A DNA stretch of 64,000 nt from positions 1 to 64,000 of the forward strand of contig NC_015146.1 in the NCBI RefSeq assembly GCF_000189535.1. Reading direction: 5' to 3'. The DNA comes from Pseudarthrobacter phenanthrenivorans Sphe3. Its GTDB lineage: Bacteria > Actinomycetota > Actinomycetes > Actinomycetales > Micrococcaceae. The translations under genes and the position numbers were made by a program. Shown piece after piece: positions 33,704-43,373 of this stretch (positions within the stretch are counted from its first letter, which is position 1; each line of letters opens with the position of its first letter). The notes below the pieces were generated by a model. It was not told the origin of the DNA, searched no databases, and saw only the letters and a list, made by a program, of their open reading frames with translations.

Positions 33704-34333
33704 TTATCGGGTGAAGCCGTGGCGCAGGTATCCGATCACGTCGACCAGGAGCTGGCGCAGGAGCGTCAGGGACTGCTCCGTAACGTCACCGCCGGTGCGG
33801 CGGTACCACTGGGCCAGGGCGGCTTTCCCGGAGGAGAGCACGGAACCGACCAGGGCGCTGGCATACAGGGGATCGTGGTCCGCTCCCGGGCGTTGACTGA
33901 TAGCGGTGACCAACCTGTCGGCGCAGTTCTGCCATCCTTGGAGCTGGAACCGGTTCATCTGCGCGTCAGTCCCGGCCAGACCGTACACCTCGGCCATCGC
34001 GGCCAGGTGGATCGGATCCGCCAGGGCGATCAGCACCTCGTACATGGATTCGACCAGCGGCTCTTCCGCGGGGCGGGCCAGGAACTGGTCAGCCGCATGG
34101 TCCAGGAAGTCCTCGATGCTGACCACCAGGGCTGCCTCACGGCTGGGGAAGTAATTGAAAAAAGTCCGCCGTGACACCCCGGCGCCGGCGGCGATGTCGT
34201 CCACGGTAAACCGGCCCGGGCCCTTCACCCGGACCAGATTCATCGCCGTCTCCACAATTGCGTTGCGGGTCGCGGCTTTGTTCGCTTCCCAGCCGGGCTG
34301 GACGGAGCGGACCGTGTCCGGAGAACCACTCAT
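33704..34333 (-). CDS. TetR family regulator
   Basis: A 209-residue TetR protein. HTH: RNAIVETAMNLVRVKGPGRF, TVDDIAAGAGVSRRTFFNYF. Residues 70-200 form the ligand domain. ATG at 34333 matches the family N-terminus; a longer frame upstream is arginine-rich and unlikely. It lies between a DHA2 transporter fragment and the MMPL gene on the same strand, so it probably controlled this efflux group. Confidence 0.85.
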   Translation of the reverse strand: MSGSPDTVRSVQPGWEANKAATRNAIVETAMNLVRVKGPGRFTVDDIAAGAGVSRRTFFNYFPSREAALVVSIEDFLDHAADQFLARPAEEPLVESMYEVLIALADPIHLAAMAEVYGLAGTDAQMNRFQLQGWQNCADRLVTAISQRPGADHDPLYASALVGSVLSSGKAALAQWYRRTGGDVTEQSLTLLRQLLVDVIGYLRHGFTR

Positions 34334-34398
34334 GGAAAAAAGCCTAACCGCAGGTTTGCATGGAGTGTAAACCTGCGGGCAGGGTCCGGCAGCGGGAT

Positions 34399-35426
34399 TT
34401 ACCGGGCGGAGCTGGCCTGGGCAGGGGCGTCGTCTTCGGCGTCGTCGGCGGTGATCAGGATGTTGCCCTCGGAAATCGATTCTGAGAGCACATCGTGTTC
34501 GATGGCGGTGGCCAGCGGCTTTTCCTTGACAAAGCACAGCAGCACGGTCGCGATCAGCGCCAGGGGAACCATCCAGACGAAGATGGGTGTCAGGGCGTCG
34601 TTGTAGGAGGAGATGATCGCCTCCTTGACCGGTGCCGGCAGGGCGTTCACCACTGCCGGCGTCAACGAGTTGGACCCGCCGGGCGCCCCGCCCTCCGCGG
34701 CCGCGGCCGGGAGCCGTTCAATGAGCAGATCGTGCAGGCGGTTCGCGAAGAGACTTCCCACGACAGCCGATCCCAAGGTGGCGCCGATCTGGCGGAAGAA
34801 GTTGTTTGATGCGGTGGCCGTGCCGACCTCGCGCAGCGGGAAGGAGTTCTGGACGATCAAGACCAGGATCTGCATGTTCAGGCCCAGGCCCAGGCCCATG
34901 ACGGCCAGGTAGGCGCAGATCTCCCACAGCGGCTGCTCCGGTTTAAGGGTGGAGAGCAGCACCAAGGCCACAGCCACGAGGACACCGCTGGCGATCGGCA
35001 TCCATTTGTACCGGCCTGTCCTGCTGACCAGCTGCCCGGAGACCACCGAAGCCACCAGGAGGGCTCCCATCATCGGGATCATCAGCAGCCCCGACCCGGT
35101 GGCGTTGACGCTGAAGGCCATCTGAAGATAGGTCGGAAGGTAGCCGATGGCGCCGAACATCGCCACGCCGATCAGCAGGCCGGCTATGGTGGTGAGGTTG
35201 AAGTTGCGGTCCTTGAACAGGTGCAGGGGAATGATCGGCTCAGCCGTGCGCCGCTCCACGAGGACGAAAGCCACGGCGGCCAAGACGGTGCCGGCAATCA
35301 GAGCCAGGATGATGGGATCGTTCCACTCGTACTTGCTCCCGCCCCAGGTGGCAAACAGCACCAGGCAGGTGGTCGCAATGGCCATCAGCACCATCCCGCC
35401 CAGATCCAGACGCTCGGGACGTAACC
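34399..35426 (-). pseudogene. DHA2 (EmrB/QacA-type) drug transporter, N-terminus lost
   Basis: About 340 codons encode the later membrane helices of a 14-segment MFS exporter (LDLGGMVLMAIATTCLVLF, GYLPTYLQMAFSVNATGSG, SFPLREVGTATASNNFFRQI, IVQNSFPL). The gene should be ~500 codons; the first third is replaced at 35427 by IS3-A copy C. The open frame now runs into IS antisense sequence, which is not part of the protein. Confidence 0.8.
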
Positions 35427-36321
35427 CCCGGTGGCCTGGATGTGCCGTCAGCTTGGTCTCCCACGGGCCACGTATTACCGGTGGCTGGACGCCGCAGAAA
35501 CCCCGACCGCGCTCCGTCGCCGGGAGCTGACCGATCAGGTGAAGACCGTCTTCGATTCCTCCGACGGGATCTTCGGCCACCGCATGGTCCACACCAAATT
35601 GGCCGCCGCCGGCATCGAGGTTTCAGTGGGTACCGTGGCCGGGATTATGGCCGAGAACGGGTGGGTCGCCAAGCGGATGCGCGCCTTCAAGCGCACCACC
35701 ATCCCCTCAGATCCGGACAAGGTCTTCGCGGACCTCATCGGCCGGGACTTCACAGCAGAAGCACCCGGAACGCGCCTGGTCGGAGACATCACCTACCTGC
35801 GCACTGACGAGGGATGGCTCTACCTGGCCACCGTCATCGACCTGTGCACCCGCATGGTCGTCGGCTGGGCTATGGCTGAACACATGCGCGCTTCGCTGGT
35901 CACCGGGGCCCTGACGATGGCCAGAGACCGCGGCCATTTGAGTCCCAACGCGATTTTCCACAGTGATCATGGAACGCAGTACACGTCACGCGAAATGGGC
36001 GCCTGGTGCGCCGGGAATAACATCCGCCAATCCATGGGCGCCACCGGGGTGTGCTGGGATAATGCCGTGGCGGAATCGCTGTTCTCATCGCTGAAAAACG
36101 AGTTTTACCATCACCACAGCTTCACCACCCGCCAGGACGCCAGACTGGCCACTATGCGCTACATCGAAGTGTTCTACAACCGCTGGCGGCCTCACACCAA
36201 CAACGAAGGCCTGCGGCCGGCGACGGCTATGGCCAACTTCACAACCAGAAACCAACAGCTTCCCGCTGCTGCCTGACCGAAAAGAAACTACGCGACTGTC
36301 TCACATCCTTGACACACCTCA
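35427..36321 (+). mobile_element. IS3-A copy C, left end missing
   Basis: Nearly identical to the last ~900 bp of IS3-A: orfB from VAWMCRQLG onward and the right terminal repeat ending at 36321. orfA, the frameshift site and the left end are gone, lost together with the start of the neighbouring DHA2 transporter, so a deletion ran through both. Confidence 0.85.
35431..36276 (+). pseudogene. IS3-A copy C OrfB, first ~15 residues missing
   Basis: Encodes all three catalytic regions (VGDITYLRTDEGW, FHSDHGTQYTSRE, WDNAVAESLFSS) in an unbroken frame of 281 codons. It lacks OrfA and therefore the N-terminal part of the OrfAB transposase. Confidence 0.8.
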
Positions 36322-36433
36322 GGCTATGGCTGAACACATGCGCGCCTCGTTGGTTACCGGGGCCCTGACGATGGCCAGGGACCGCGGCCATCTGAGTCCC
36401 AACGCCATTTTCCACAGTGATCATGGAACGCAG
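36322..36433 (+). repeat. IS3-D (diverged IS3-A relative), left piece
   Basis: Reads MAEHMRASLVTGALTMARDR then GHLSPNAIFHSDHGTQ, with several silent differences from IS3-A. It ends at CAG (36431-36433), the target duplication of the IS30 element. It begins directly at the right end of IS3-A copy C. Its continuation is at 39340. Confidence 0.8.
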
Positions 36434-36440
36434 GACGGAT

Positions 36441-36968
36441 TCAACCGGTCGTCGCAACACCGGGTTGTTGAACTGATCGTAGCTGTTCGTCCAGTGCTTC
36501 GGCGGGAGTCTTCCAGCCGAGCGTTTTGTGTGGCCTGGTGTTGAGAGTGTGCGCGATGGCTGCGAGATCATCGCTGGTCCATCGGGACAGGTCGGTGCCC
36601 GTGGGGAAGTATTGGCGCAACAGACCGTTCGTGTTCTCGTTCGTGCCGCGCTGCCATGGGCTCTTCGGGTCGGCGAAGTAGACCCTTACTCCGGTGTCGA
36701 CGGTGAATCTGGCGTGGTCGGAGAGTTCTTTGCCGCGATCCCAAGTCACCGATTGTCGCAGTTGCTGTGGCAGTGTCGTGATCGTTTTGGCGAGGGCGTC
36801 TGCCATCGTCACCGCACCGTAGCCAGCCAGCGCGGGTCCGTTCTTCGTCCGTGGGATTACGCCGTAGCCTTCTCCGCGGGGTAGGTGGATCAGCATCGCG
36901 AACCGTGTCGTCCGCTCGACCAGCGTGCCGATCGCCGATCGTTGCAGGCCAATCACCAAGTCACCTTC
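36441..36968 (-). pseudogene. IS30 transposase, C-terminal part
   Basis: Encodes GDLVIGLQRSAIGTLVERTT, VTWDRGKELSDHARFTVDTG, PKSPWQRGTNENTNGLLRQY and LNTRPHKTLGWKTPAEAL, the DDE core of IS30 transposases. It is separated from its N-terminal part between E and G of the HWE-GD motif by IS110 element 2. Confidence 0.85.
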
Positions 36969-37205
36969 CTTACGATTTTGTTGTGGGTGATTTCGGAGCT
37001 GTCGTAGTGTTTCGATCACCCTCGGGTGGCGGGTATGGCCTAGGTCGCCCTGCCGCTTGGATGGCTCACTGGGAATGGCCGCCCGCTGCCCGCCGATGAC
37101 TCGACCGCTGATTGAGAATTACGACATTGATCGTTGGGTAAGGACGTGCCGGCGTAGTTATCGACAGGGCCAACCGAAATTGGAGCTGATCGAAGGAGAC
37201 TGAAC
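36969..37205 (+). ncRNA. Candidate bridge-RNA region of IS110 element 2
   Basis: A 237-base stretch between the element edge and the transposase ATG without a credible gene, in the position where IS110-group elements encode their bridge RNA. No structure was computed. Confidence 0.4.
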
Positions 37206-38408
37206 ATGCCGGCATTCTGGGTAGGAATCGACTCAGGCAAAAGAGCACATCATTGCGTCGTGATCGATCAGACGGGGACCGTGCTGCTCTCGAAACGGGT
37301 CGAGAACGACGAAAACGCAGTGCTCGAACTCATAGCCACGATCGCGGAGATCGCGGCCGGGGGCGAAGTCTGCTGGGCCACGGATCTGAATTCCGGCGGA
37401 GCGGCCCTGTTGATCGAGTTGTTGGCCGCGCACGCCCAGCAACTGCTCTATATACCTGGACGGATCGTGCATCACGCTGCGGAGACCTACCGCGGAGATG
37501 GCAAGACCGACGCGAAAGATGCCAGGATCATCGCTGACCAGGCACGGATGCGCACGGACCTCCAACCAGTCCGCCGCACGGACCAGATCAGCGTTGACCT
37601 GCGGCTCCTCACCGCCCGCCGTACGGATCTGATCTGCGACCGTGTCCGGGCGATCAACAGGCTCCGCGCCACCTTGCTGGAATATTTCCCGGCTCTCGAG
37701 CGTGCGTTCGACTACTCCAAACAGGCGCCCCTGGTCCTCCTGGGCGGCTACCAGACACCCGAGGGCATCCGGCGGATCGGACTAGCTCGGCTCACCGGTT
37801 GGCTGAGGAAACGCGGCTGCCGCAATAGTGCCAAGATGGCAGAGAAGGCACTGATAGCCGCAAACTCCCAGCACACCGTACTGCCAACTCAGACCACAGG
37901 CTCTGCCCTGGTCGTCCGGCTGGCCGGGCAAATCAGCACTCTCGATGCGGAGATCGCCGGCATCGATGCCCAGATCACGGACCTGTTCGGGAAGCACGAC
38001 AGCGCCGATGTTTTGCTCACCATGCCGGGCTTCGGCCCCGTACTCGCAGCTACTTTTCTCGCGAACATCGGCGGCAACCTGGACGCGTTTGACTCAGTCG
38101 ACCGGCTCGCCAGCGTCGCGGGGCTGGCTCCCGTCCCGCGCGATTCCGGACGAATCAGCGGGAACCTGCACCGACCACGTCGCTTTAACCGCAGGCTCCT
38201 GCGGACCTGTTACCTCGCCGCCCTCTCCAGCTTGAAGAACAGCGCGGCCTCAAGAACCTATTACGACCGGAAGCGCGGAGAAGGAAAGTCGCATAAACAG
38301 GCCCTCATCGCCCTCGCCAGACGTCGCATCAACGTCCTCTGGGCGATGCTCCGTGACCACACCATCTACCAGGAACCAATGCCACGCATCACCGCTCAGG
38401 CGGCTTGA
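37206..38408 (+). CDS. IS110 family transposase (second type)
   Basis: A 400-residue transposase with WVGIDSGKRAHHCVVID (first Asp), GDGKTDAKDARIIADQ (the DAKD motif), LTMPGFGPVLAATFLANIGG and the C-terminal SVAGLAPVPRDSGRISGN with the catalytic serine. GAAGGAG precedes the ATG. It differs clearly from IS110 elements 1 and 3 and appears intact. Confidence 0.88.
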   Translation: MPAFWVGIDSGKRAHHCVVIDQTGTVLLSKRVENDENAVLELIATIAEIAAGGEVCWATDLNSGGAALLIELLAAHAQQLLYIPGRIVHHAAETYRGDGKTDAKDARIIADQARMRTDLQPVRRTDQISVDLRLLTARRTDLICDRVRAINRLRATLLEYFPALERAFDYSKQAPLVLLGGYQTPEGIRRIGLARLTGWLRKRGCRNSAKMAEKALIAANSQHTVLPTQTTGSALVVRLAGQISTLDAEIAGIDAQITDLFGKHDSADVLLTMPGFGPVLAATFLANIGGNLDAFDSVDRLASVAGLAPVPRDSGRISGNLHRPRRFNRRLLRTCYLAALSSLKNSAASRTYYDRKRGEGKSHKQALIALARRRINVLWAMLRDHTIYQEPMPRITAQAA

Positions 38409-38422
38409 CAGAAACATTGAGA

Positions 38423-39293
38423 TTCCCAGTGCCCGGGAACGGCGCGATCGGCGACTTCGGGAGGGCGCTTGCTGATGAGCGTCTCCTCAGTGACATGAGC
38501 CCAGGACTGCCGCTTCGACCGAGCTCTTGGTACGCGCAGTGCACGCCCCGTGCGCAGGTGCAGAACGAGTTCGCGTTTGAGCGCTCCGCGGCCCTGAACG
38601 TAAAGCGCCTGGTAGATCGCCTCATGGGAGATACGCATGGATTCATCATCCGGGAAATCAGCCTTGAGCCGGTTCGAAATCGGCTCCACTCCACGCCGTC
38701 ACCCACTCGCGGTCACCCCGGTGCGGCTTGTTCCTGCCCTTCCACTCCGGCGCACCAGGGCCGGCGACGATACGACCGTCAGGTGCCCGGACGACACCGG
38801 CGAGCTTGTCCTGCACGTACTGATGCAGCCGTTCATTCGTTACAAGCTTGACGGTCTTCGGCCGCTGAGCGAACCGTTCTGCCTTCCATTGCGCAACAGA
38901 CGCACGGTAATCGAGCTTCCCAGCGCGAGTAGCTGCGTTCCGGCGCAGCTCCCTGGAAATCGTTGACGGGCTCCGTTTCAATTCCTGGGCAATTTGCCTC
39001 ACACCGGTGCCCTGCGCGTTCAACAGCGCGATCTCCTCACGTTCTTCGAACGAAAGGTACCGGCCTTTGAGCGGGGCAAGCATGAACGTCGGCATGCCGC
39101 CACGATCCCGGAACCAGCGCGTTCCGGCCGCTTGCGACACGCCAGCCAATGTCGCTGCCCGCTCGCTCGTACACCCCGTCGCGATCTCACGCCAGAACGC
39201 CCGCTCGGTGTCCCGCCTTAACGACGGCTTCCCGGGCGATTTCATGACAGGCCTGCCCGTCGCCACTTTCATCCAGCCTGCTGGCCTGCCCAT
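38423..39293 (-). pseudogene. IS30 transposase, N-terminal part with a frameshift
   Basis: From ATG 39293: RAFWREIATGCTSERAATLA, then LSFEEREEIALLNAQGTGVR and IAQELKRSPSTISRELRRNA, the IS30 HTH region. Near 38700 the frame changes and continues as ISNRLKADFPDDESMRISHE, AIYQALYVQG and PPEVADRAVPGHWE, ending at the IS110 edge. Between the frameshift and the IS110 insertion the gene is doubly disabled. Confidence 0.8.
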
Positions 39294-39339
39294 CGCTACC
39301 TCCAGAATCGAGGTGTTGCGACGACCGGTTGAATCCGTC

Positions 39340-39684
39340 CAGTACACATCCCGCGAAATGGGCACCTGGTGCGCCGGGAACAAGATCCGGCAGTCGATGG
39401 GCGCCACCGGGGTGTGCTGGGATAATGCCGTGGCGGAATCGCTGTTCTCATCGCTGAAAAACGAGTTTTACCCTCATCACAGCTTCACCACGCGGCAAGA
39501 CGCCAGACTGGCCACTATGCGCTACATCGAAGTGTTCTACAACCGCTGGCGGCCCCACAGCAACAACCAGGGCCTGCCACCGGCCACAGCAATGGCCAAG
39601 TTCACAATCAAGAACCAGCAGCTTCCCGCTGCCGCCTAGCCGAAAAGAAACCAGCCGACTGTCTCACATCCTTGACACACCTCA
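39340..39684 (+). repeat. IS3-D, right piece
   Basis: Resumes at QYTSREMGTWCAGNKIRQSM and runs through WDNAVAESLFSSLKNEFYPH to QQLPAAA and the terminal repeat ending GACACACCTCA. It is the continuation of the piece at 36322-36433 and is visibly diverged from IS3-A (for example TWCAGNK for AWCAGNN, HSNNQGL for HTNNEGL). Confidence 0.82.
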
Positions 39685-40200
39685 CCACCGGCAAGACTTT
39701 CGACGTTTGGGACGAAGCGCTGTCCTCGGTGCCGGCGGCAACGACGCAGTTCCTGCGCACCCTCGAATGGGTCAGGCGGAAGGAGAACCTGATTGCCTGC
39801 GGGCCTTCCGGCACCGGCAAAACACTGCTGCTCGAAGCACTGGGGCAACAAGCGATCGACGAAGGCATGACCGTGTCCTGGCTGACTCTGGAACACCTCG
39901 GCGCACTCGTGCGCCGGCACCGCATCGATGACAGCGTGAACAAAGTCATCGACCGGGCCACCAACGCCGATCTGATCTGCATCGATGACATCGGCCTGTT
40001 GTCGGTAACCGCCGACGCTGCAGAAGGGTTCTACCGCGTCGTCCATGCAGCCTACGAGAAGCGGTCCCTGGCCATCAGCTCCAACATCGACCCCGCCGGG
40101 TTCGACGAGCTCATGCCCAAGACCATCGCCACGGCCACCGTCGCCCGGCTGCTCCACCACGCCCACGTCTGCCAAACCAGCGGAGAATCCGTCAGGCTGC
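39685..40200 (+). pseudogene. istB: IS21 IstB helper ATPase, both ends lost
   Basis: Walker A GPSGTGKTLLLEALGQQ, Walker B ADLICIDDIGLL and IATATVARLLHHAHVCQTSG are present. The N-terminal ~80 residues are replaced by the end of IS3-D. The C-terminus after GESVRLL is replaced by unrelated codons that run towards the phdK stop. The partner IstA is absent here. Confidence 0.8.
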
Positions 40201-40263
40201 TGCAGCGAAAGCTGCGGAACTCACGTGATGCGCGGTTGAGCTCGTTCAAAGAGATGGCCGACG

Positions 40264-41718
40264 TCAGTCCAGAACCACCGTGGTCGTCCTCACCTCGGTA
40301 TACGACAAGAGTTCATCGATCGATTCTTCACGGCCGACACCCGACGCTTTTGTTCCACCGAATGGTAGGCCCCAGTAGTGTCTGCTACCGCCATTGACGA
40401 TCACATAGCCGGCGTCGACCTGTCGAGCCACCGTAAGCGCTCGCGTGGTGTTCGAACTCCAGACTGTCGCAGTAAGTCCGTACTCGACACCGTTCGCGAT
40501 GCGCAATGCCTCGTCATCAGTCTCGAACGTCACGATCGATAGCACAGGACCGAAGATCTCGGTTTGCTCGACGAACGATCCGGGCGCGACGTCAGCTAAC
40601 ACCGTGGGGGAGAGGAACCATCCTTCCTCTCCCAAGCCCTCGGGCCTCGCACCTCCGGTGACAATCCTGGCGCCGTCGCTCACCGCAGTGCTGATCGCGT
40701 CGACAGACTTCTGATACTGCGCCTCGGAGACGAGTGGACCCATCTGAGTCGACTCGTCGAGAGGGAGTCCGACTCGAATCGCGCGGACCAGTTCAGCGAC
40801 GCGTTCCGTCAGCTGCGCAGCGACGGAACTGTGAACGAGAAGGCGGCTGGTGGACCCGCAGCTTTGACCTGCCGTCCAGGTGAAGTTCATGCCGTTGACC
40901 GCACCGTGAGCCGCCTTCTCGAGGTCGGCGTCGGCGAAGACGATCTGTGCATTCTTGCCCCCCAGCTCGAGCGAGATGTGCTTCACCCCCACCTCCGACG
41001 CGTCGCGTTGTATGGAGCGCCCTGTGGCGGTGGAGCCGATGAAGCCGATTCTCCTAATATCGGGGTGCCGAACGATCGCGCGCCCAGAGATCGAACCTCG
41101 GCCACTGATCGTGATGAGTAGGTTGGTCGGCAGTACTCCAATTGCGAGTTCCGCGAGTCGCAGCGACGAGAGGGGAGTCTGATCGGGAGCTTTCAGAAGA
41201 ACCGAGTTGCCGGCGACCAGAGGCGCTGCGATCTTGGAGAGAGCAAAAAAGATCGGGTGATTGAACGCCCCGATGCGAGCAACCACGCCGAAGGGTTCGT
41301 TCGTCGTGAAATGGAGATTTTCGCTGACCGGCACGGTTCGCCCACCAAGGTCGAGGGCCATGTCTGCGAAAATGTCGATCAGTTCGAGTCCGGCTTCGAC
41401 GTCTCGCCGCATCATAGCGAGAGAGAATCCGCCGTCGACTGCGTCGAGCATGGCCAGTTCCTCTGCGTGTGACTTGACGACCTCGGCGAATGTGCGGAGC
41501 TGTGCTGCTCGTTGCCGCGGTGGGAGAGCCGCCCACAACTTCTGCGCAGCCTTCGACGCAGCTACAGCACGGTCGACGTCGGCCACCGAACAGTCGGGAA
41601 CCAAGGCGAGCGGCCTGCCGGTTGCTGGATTCTCGATTTCGTAGCGATCAGTGACGTCGATCGGCTCATTGTCGACAATCACGTTCCACTTCTTTTGTCC
41701 GATCTGCTGCTGGTTCAT
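40264..41718 (-). CDS. phdK: 2-Carboxybenzaldehyde dehydrogenase (PhdK-like)
   Basis: A 484-residue aldehyde dehydrogenase. [19 protein letters not shown] holds the glutamate and [16 protein letters not shown] the catalytic cysteine; [20 protein letters not shown] starts the NAD domain. Its length and its position behind phdI and phdJ match the phenanthrene cluster of Nocardioides KP7, where PhdK oxidises 2-carboxybenzaldehyde to o-phthalate. It is not close to the two salicylaldehyde-type enzymes of this window. CAGGAGACAGC lies before the ATG. Base use looks less GC-rich than in the salicylate operon. Confidence 0.82.
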   Translation of the reverse strand: MNQQQIGQKKWNVIVDNEPIDVTDRYEIENPATGRPLALVPDCSVADVDRAVAASKAAQKLWAALPPRQRAAQLRTFAEVVKSHAEELAMLDAVDGGFSLAMMRRDVEAGLELIDIFADMALDLGGRTVPVSENLHFTTNEPFGVVARIGAFNHPIFFALSKIAAPLVAGNSVLLKAPDQTPLSSLRLAELAIGVLPTNLLITISGRGSISGRAIVRHPDIRRIGFIGSTATGRSIQRDASEVGVKHISLELGGKNAQIVFADADLEKAAHGAVNGMNFTWTAGQSCGSTSRLLVHSSVAAQLTERVAELVRAIRVGLPLDESTQMGPLVSEAQYQKSVDAISTAVSDGARIVTGGARPEGLGEEGWFLSPTVLADVAPGSFVEQTEIFGPVLSIVTFETDDEALRIANGVEYGLTATVWSSNTTRALTVARQVDAGYVIVNGGSRHYWGLPFGGTKASGVGREESIDELLSYTEVRTTTVVLD

Positions 41719-41731
41719 GCTGTCTCCTGAA

Positions 41732-42321
41732 TCACGGGATCGAAAGTCCCTTGTGTTCGAGTGCGGCGAGATGGAACCGCCACACGGTGTCGTCGTCGAA
41801 GCCGGACCCTAGATCGGGAAGGTCTTCGCGATTGCCGCCATCGATGTCGGTCGGCACCGCGCCCGCCCTTATCACGGCTAGGTGCATCTTGGCGAGAGCA
41901 TCGACATTAAGAGCCTGGATAACAGCTCGTTAAACCGTTGTTCCCGCAGACGTGAGCCCATAGCCAGCCTGTAGCACCACCGTGGCTTCGCCCCTTTGAG
42001 CCAACCATGGCGGCACCGCATTCGGGGGGGGTGCGAATAAGTGCAGAACTCTCATACACGGGGATTCCTACGGTGGCGAGATGCATTGCCAGAATATTGA
42101 ATGCCCCGATGATGGGCCGATGCGCTGGCCGACGAGAGTCATTGCCACGACGGCGGGAGGGTGCGCATGCACAACAGCACGCATCTCCTGCCGACTGCGA
42201 AGCACCGCAAGGTGTAGCCGGAGCTCGTTGGGCACACTCCAGCCAGGCGGTAGCGAGTTGCTATCACGTTCCCGTGAACTGCGCACACCAAAGCAGGAGC
42301 GATGTCGGCGCCCGTGCTCAC
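41732..42321 (-). pseudogene. Class II aldolase-family decarboxylase (3,4-dihydroxyphthalate decarboxylase-like), decayed
   Basis: Read across frames the minus strand gives STGADIAPALVCAVHGNVIA, VPNELRLHLAVLRSR, MRAVVHAHPPAVVAMTLVG, then IGAFNILAMHLATVGIPVYE, EATVVLQAGYGLTSAGTTV, a TAA stop, and QALNVDALAKMHLAVIRAGA to [19 protein letters not shown]. This is the class II aldolase/adducin fold of phthalate-pathway decarboxylases (PhtC type). There are at least two frameshifts, an internal deletion near the start and a nonsense codon. It fills the gap between phdJ and phdK, where its product would have acted on a later phthalate intermediate. Family is clear; substrate is inferred. Confidence 0.7.
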
Positions 42322-42329
42322 AGCACCTG

Positions 42330-43373
42330 CTACACACTGTCGCTGAAGTCGACGACCGAGGTTGCGTACCCGGCACCAACGTGCTTAGGCTCCTTCGCGT
42401 ACCGCGCTCTTAGTTCAGCCCACCGCCTTCCTACTTCTCTACCGCCCTCGAGATATGCTGATGGAGCGGTCCCATACGGGTGGCGGGCCGGACCTGGCGT
42501 GATGTATCCGGCAGACTCGAACTCAGCTCGATCAATCTGGATGCTATATGGCATGAACTTGGTGATGTCGCCATCGGGAAAGAGCGGGTCGGTAGCCCAA
42601 ACGATGCCATCGTGGGCGACTTGAGCGTCATCCCAAGCGCCCGCCGCTATGGCATCCCGAAGGGCCAGCACGGGCTCCGGACCGCAGGCAACGTCACCGC
42701 TCCATGCCGCTGGTACCTCGCCCGGGAACGCGTTGAGCGACGTCAGCCAGTTGTCCGCGGTCGGTAACAACGGAAAGCTGCCATGCACTGCTTCGAGATC
42801 ATTCTTGTATGCGTCGTTTCCCGGAAGCACACCCAGGTGTTTCGCAGCGACGATCTGCGGGAGCTTTGCCAGCTGTCCGTAAGCTTCAGACGAAATTTTT
42901 CCCTTGAACACGCCCGTATTGTCGTAGACCACGAACGCCGCATCGGGCATCGCTTCGACGAGTGCAGAGTAGTACGCAACGACTTGCTCGTCATCAAGGG
43001 GAAGCCACATCGGTCGACCTGCGAAGAGACCGTCAGCTCCGAGACTCATCAGCTTCTTGCCGCGAGAAATTGTGTCGCGGGTGTTCAACGTTGAGGCCCC
43101 GCAGAAAACCGGTATGCGATGCGCGACGGTGCTGATGACGGCATCATTGAAGGCAAGCAGCTCGTCGTAGGTGAGTGTCGCCACCTCGCCGAAGGTGCCG
43201 TTCGTCAATAAAACATCGACTCCAGAATCGACAATCAGATCCACCATGCGAACGGTCTCGTCGAGATTGATCGTGTCGACAGCTTGAGCGGAGTCTGAGC
43301 CTTGCCTCGACGGCGTCGGAACGATGCCGACAATACCGGTGATATCGGCTGCGGTGATGCCTCGAGCCGTCAT
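42330..43373 (-). CDS. phdJ: trans-2'-Carboxybenzalpyruvate hydratase-aldolase (PhdJ-like)
   Basis: A 347-residue DapA-superfamily lyase with VDVLLTNGTFGEVATLTYDE, FCGASTLNTRDTISRGKKLM and the Schiff-base lysine in IVAAKHLGVLPG. In the phenanthrene pathway it splits trans-2'-carboxybenzalpyruvate to 2-carboxybenzaldehyde and pyruvate. Its ATG overlaps the phdI stop (ATGA), so translation is coupled to the enzyme that makes its substrate. It is a paralogue of the hydratase-aldolase at 28400-29404. Confidence 0.85.
   Translation of the reverse strand: MTARGITAADITGIVGIVPTPSRQGSDSAQAVDTINLDETVRMVDLIVDSGVDVLLTNGTFGEVATLTYDELLAFNDAVISTVAHRIPVFCGASTLNTRDTISRGKKLMSLGADGLFAGRPMWLPLDDEQVVAYYSALVEAMPDAAFVVYDNTGVFKGKISSEAYGQLAKLPQIVAAKHLGVLPGNDAYKNDLEAVHGSFPLLPTADNWLTSLNAFPGEVPAAWSGDVACGPEPVLALRDAIAAGAWDDAQVAHDGIVWATDPLFPDGDITKFMPYSIQIDRAEFESAGYITPGPARHPYGTAPSAYLEGGREVGRRWAELRARYAKEPKHVGAGYATSVVDFSDSV

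Larger units (their letters stand above)
36969..38422 (+). mobile_element. IS110-family element 2, nested in the IS30 element
   Basis: About 1454 bp lying between the two halves of the IS30 transposase gene, with TTC(C) shared at the edges and no long inverted repeats. It contains one IS110 transposase and a 237-base non-coding end before it. Confidence 0.8.
36434..39339 (-). mobile_element. IS30-family element inserted in IS3-D
   Basis: Bounded by a perfect 28-bp inverted repeat (36434-36461 and 39312-39339; GACGGATTCAACCGGTCGTC and on) with a CAG duplication on both sides (36431-36433, 39340-39342). Its own length is ~1450 bp; the remaining ~1450 bp is an IS110 element nested inside it. 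Confidence 0.88.

Noticed and set aside
34399..35592. A single long frame spanning the DHA2 transporter and IS3-A antisense sequence
   Set aside because: The part beyond 35427 is antisense IS3 DNA that happens to be open; it is not an extension of the transporter.
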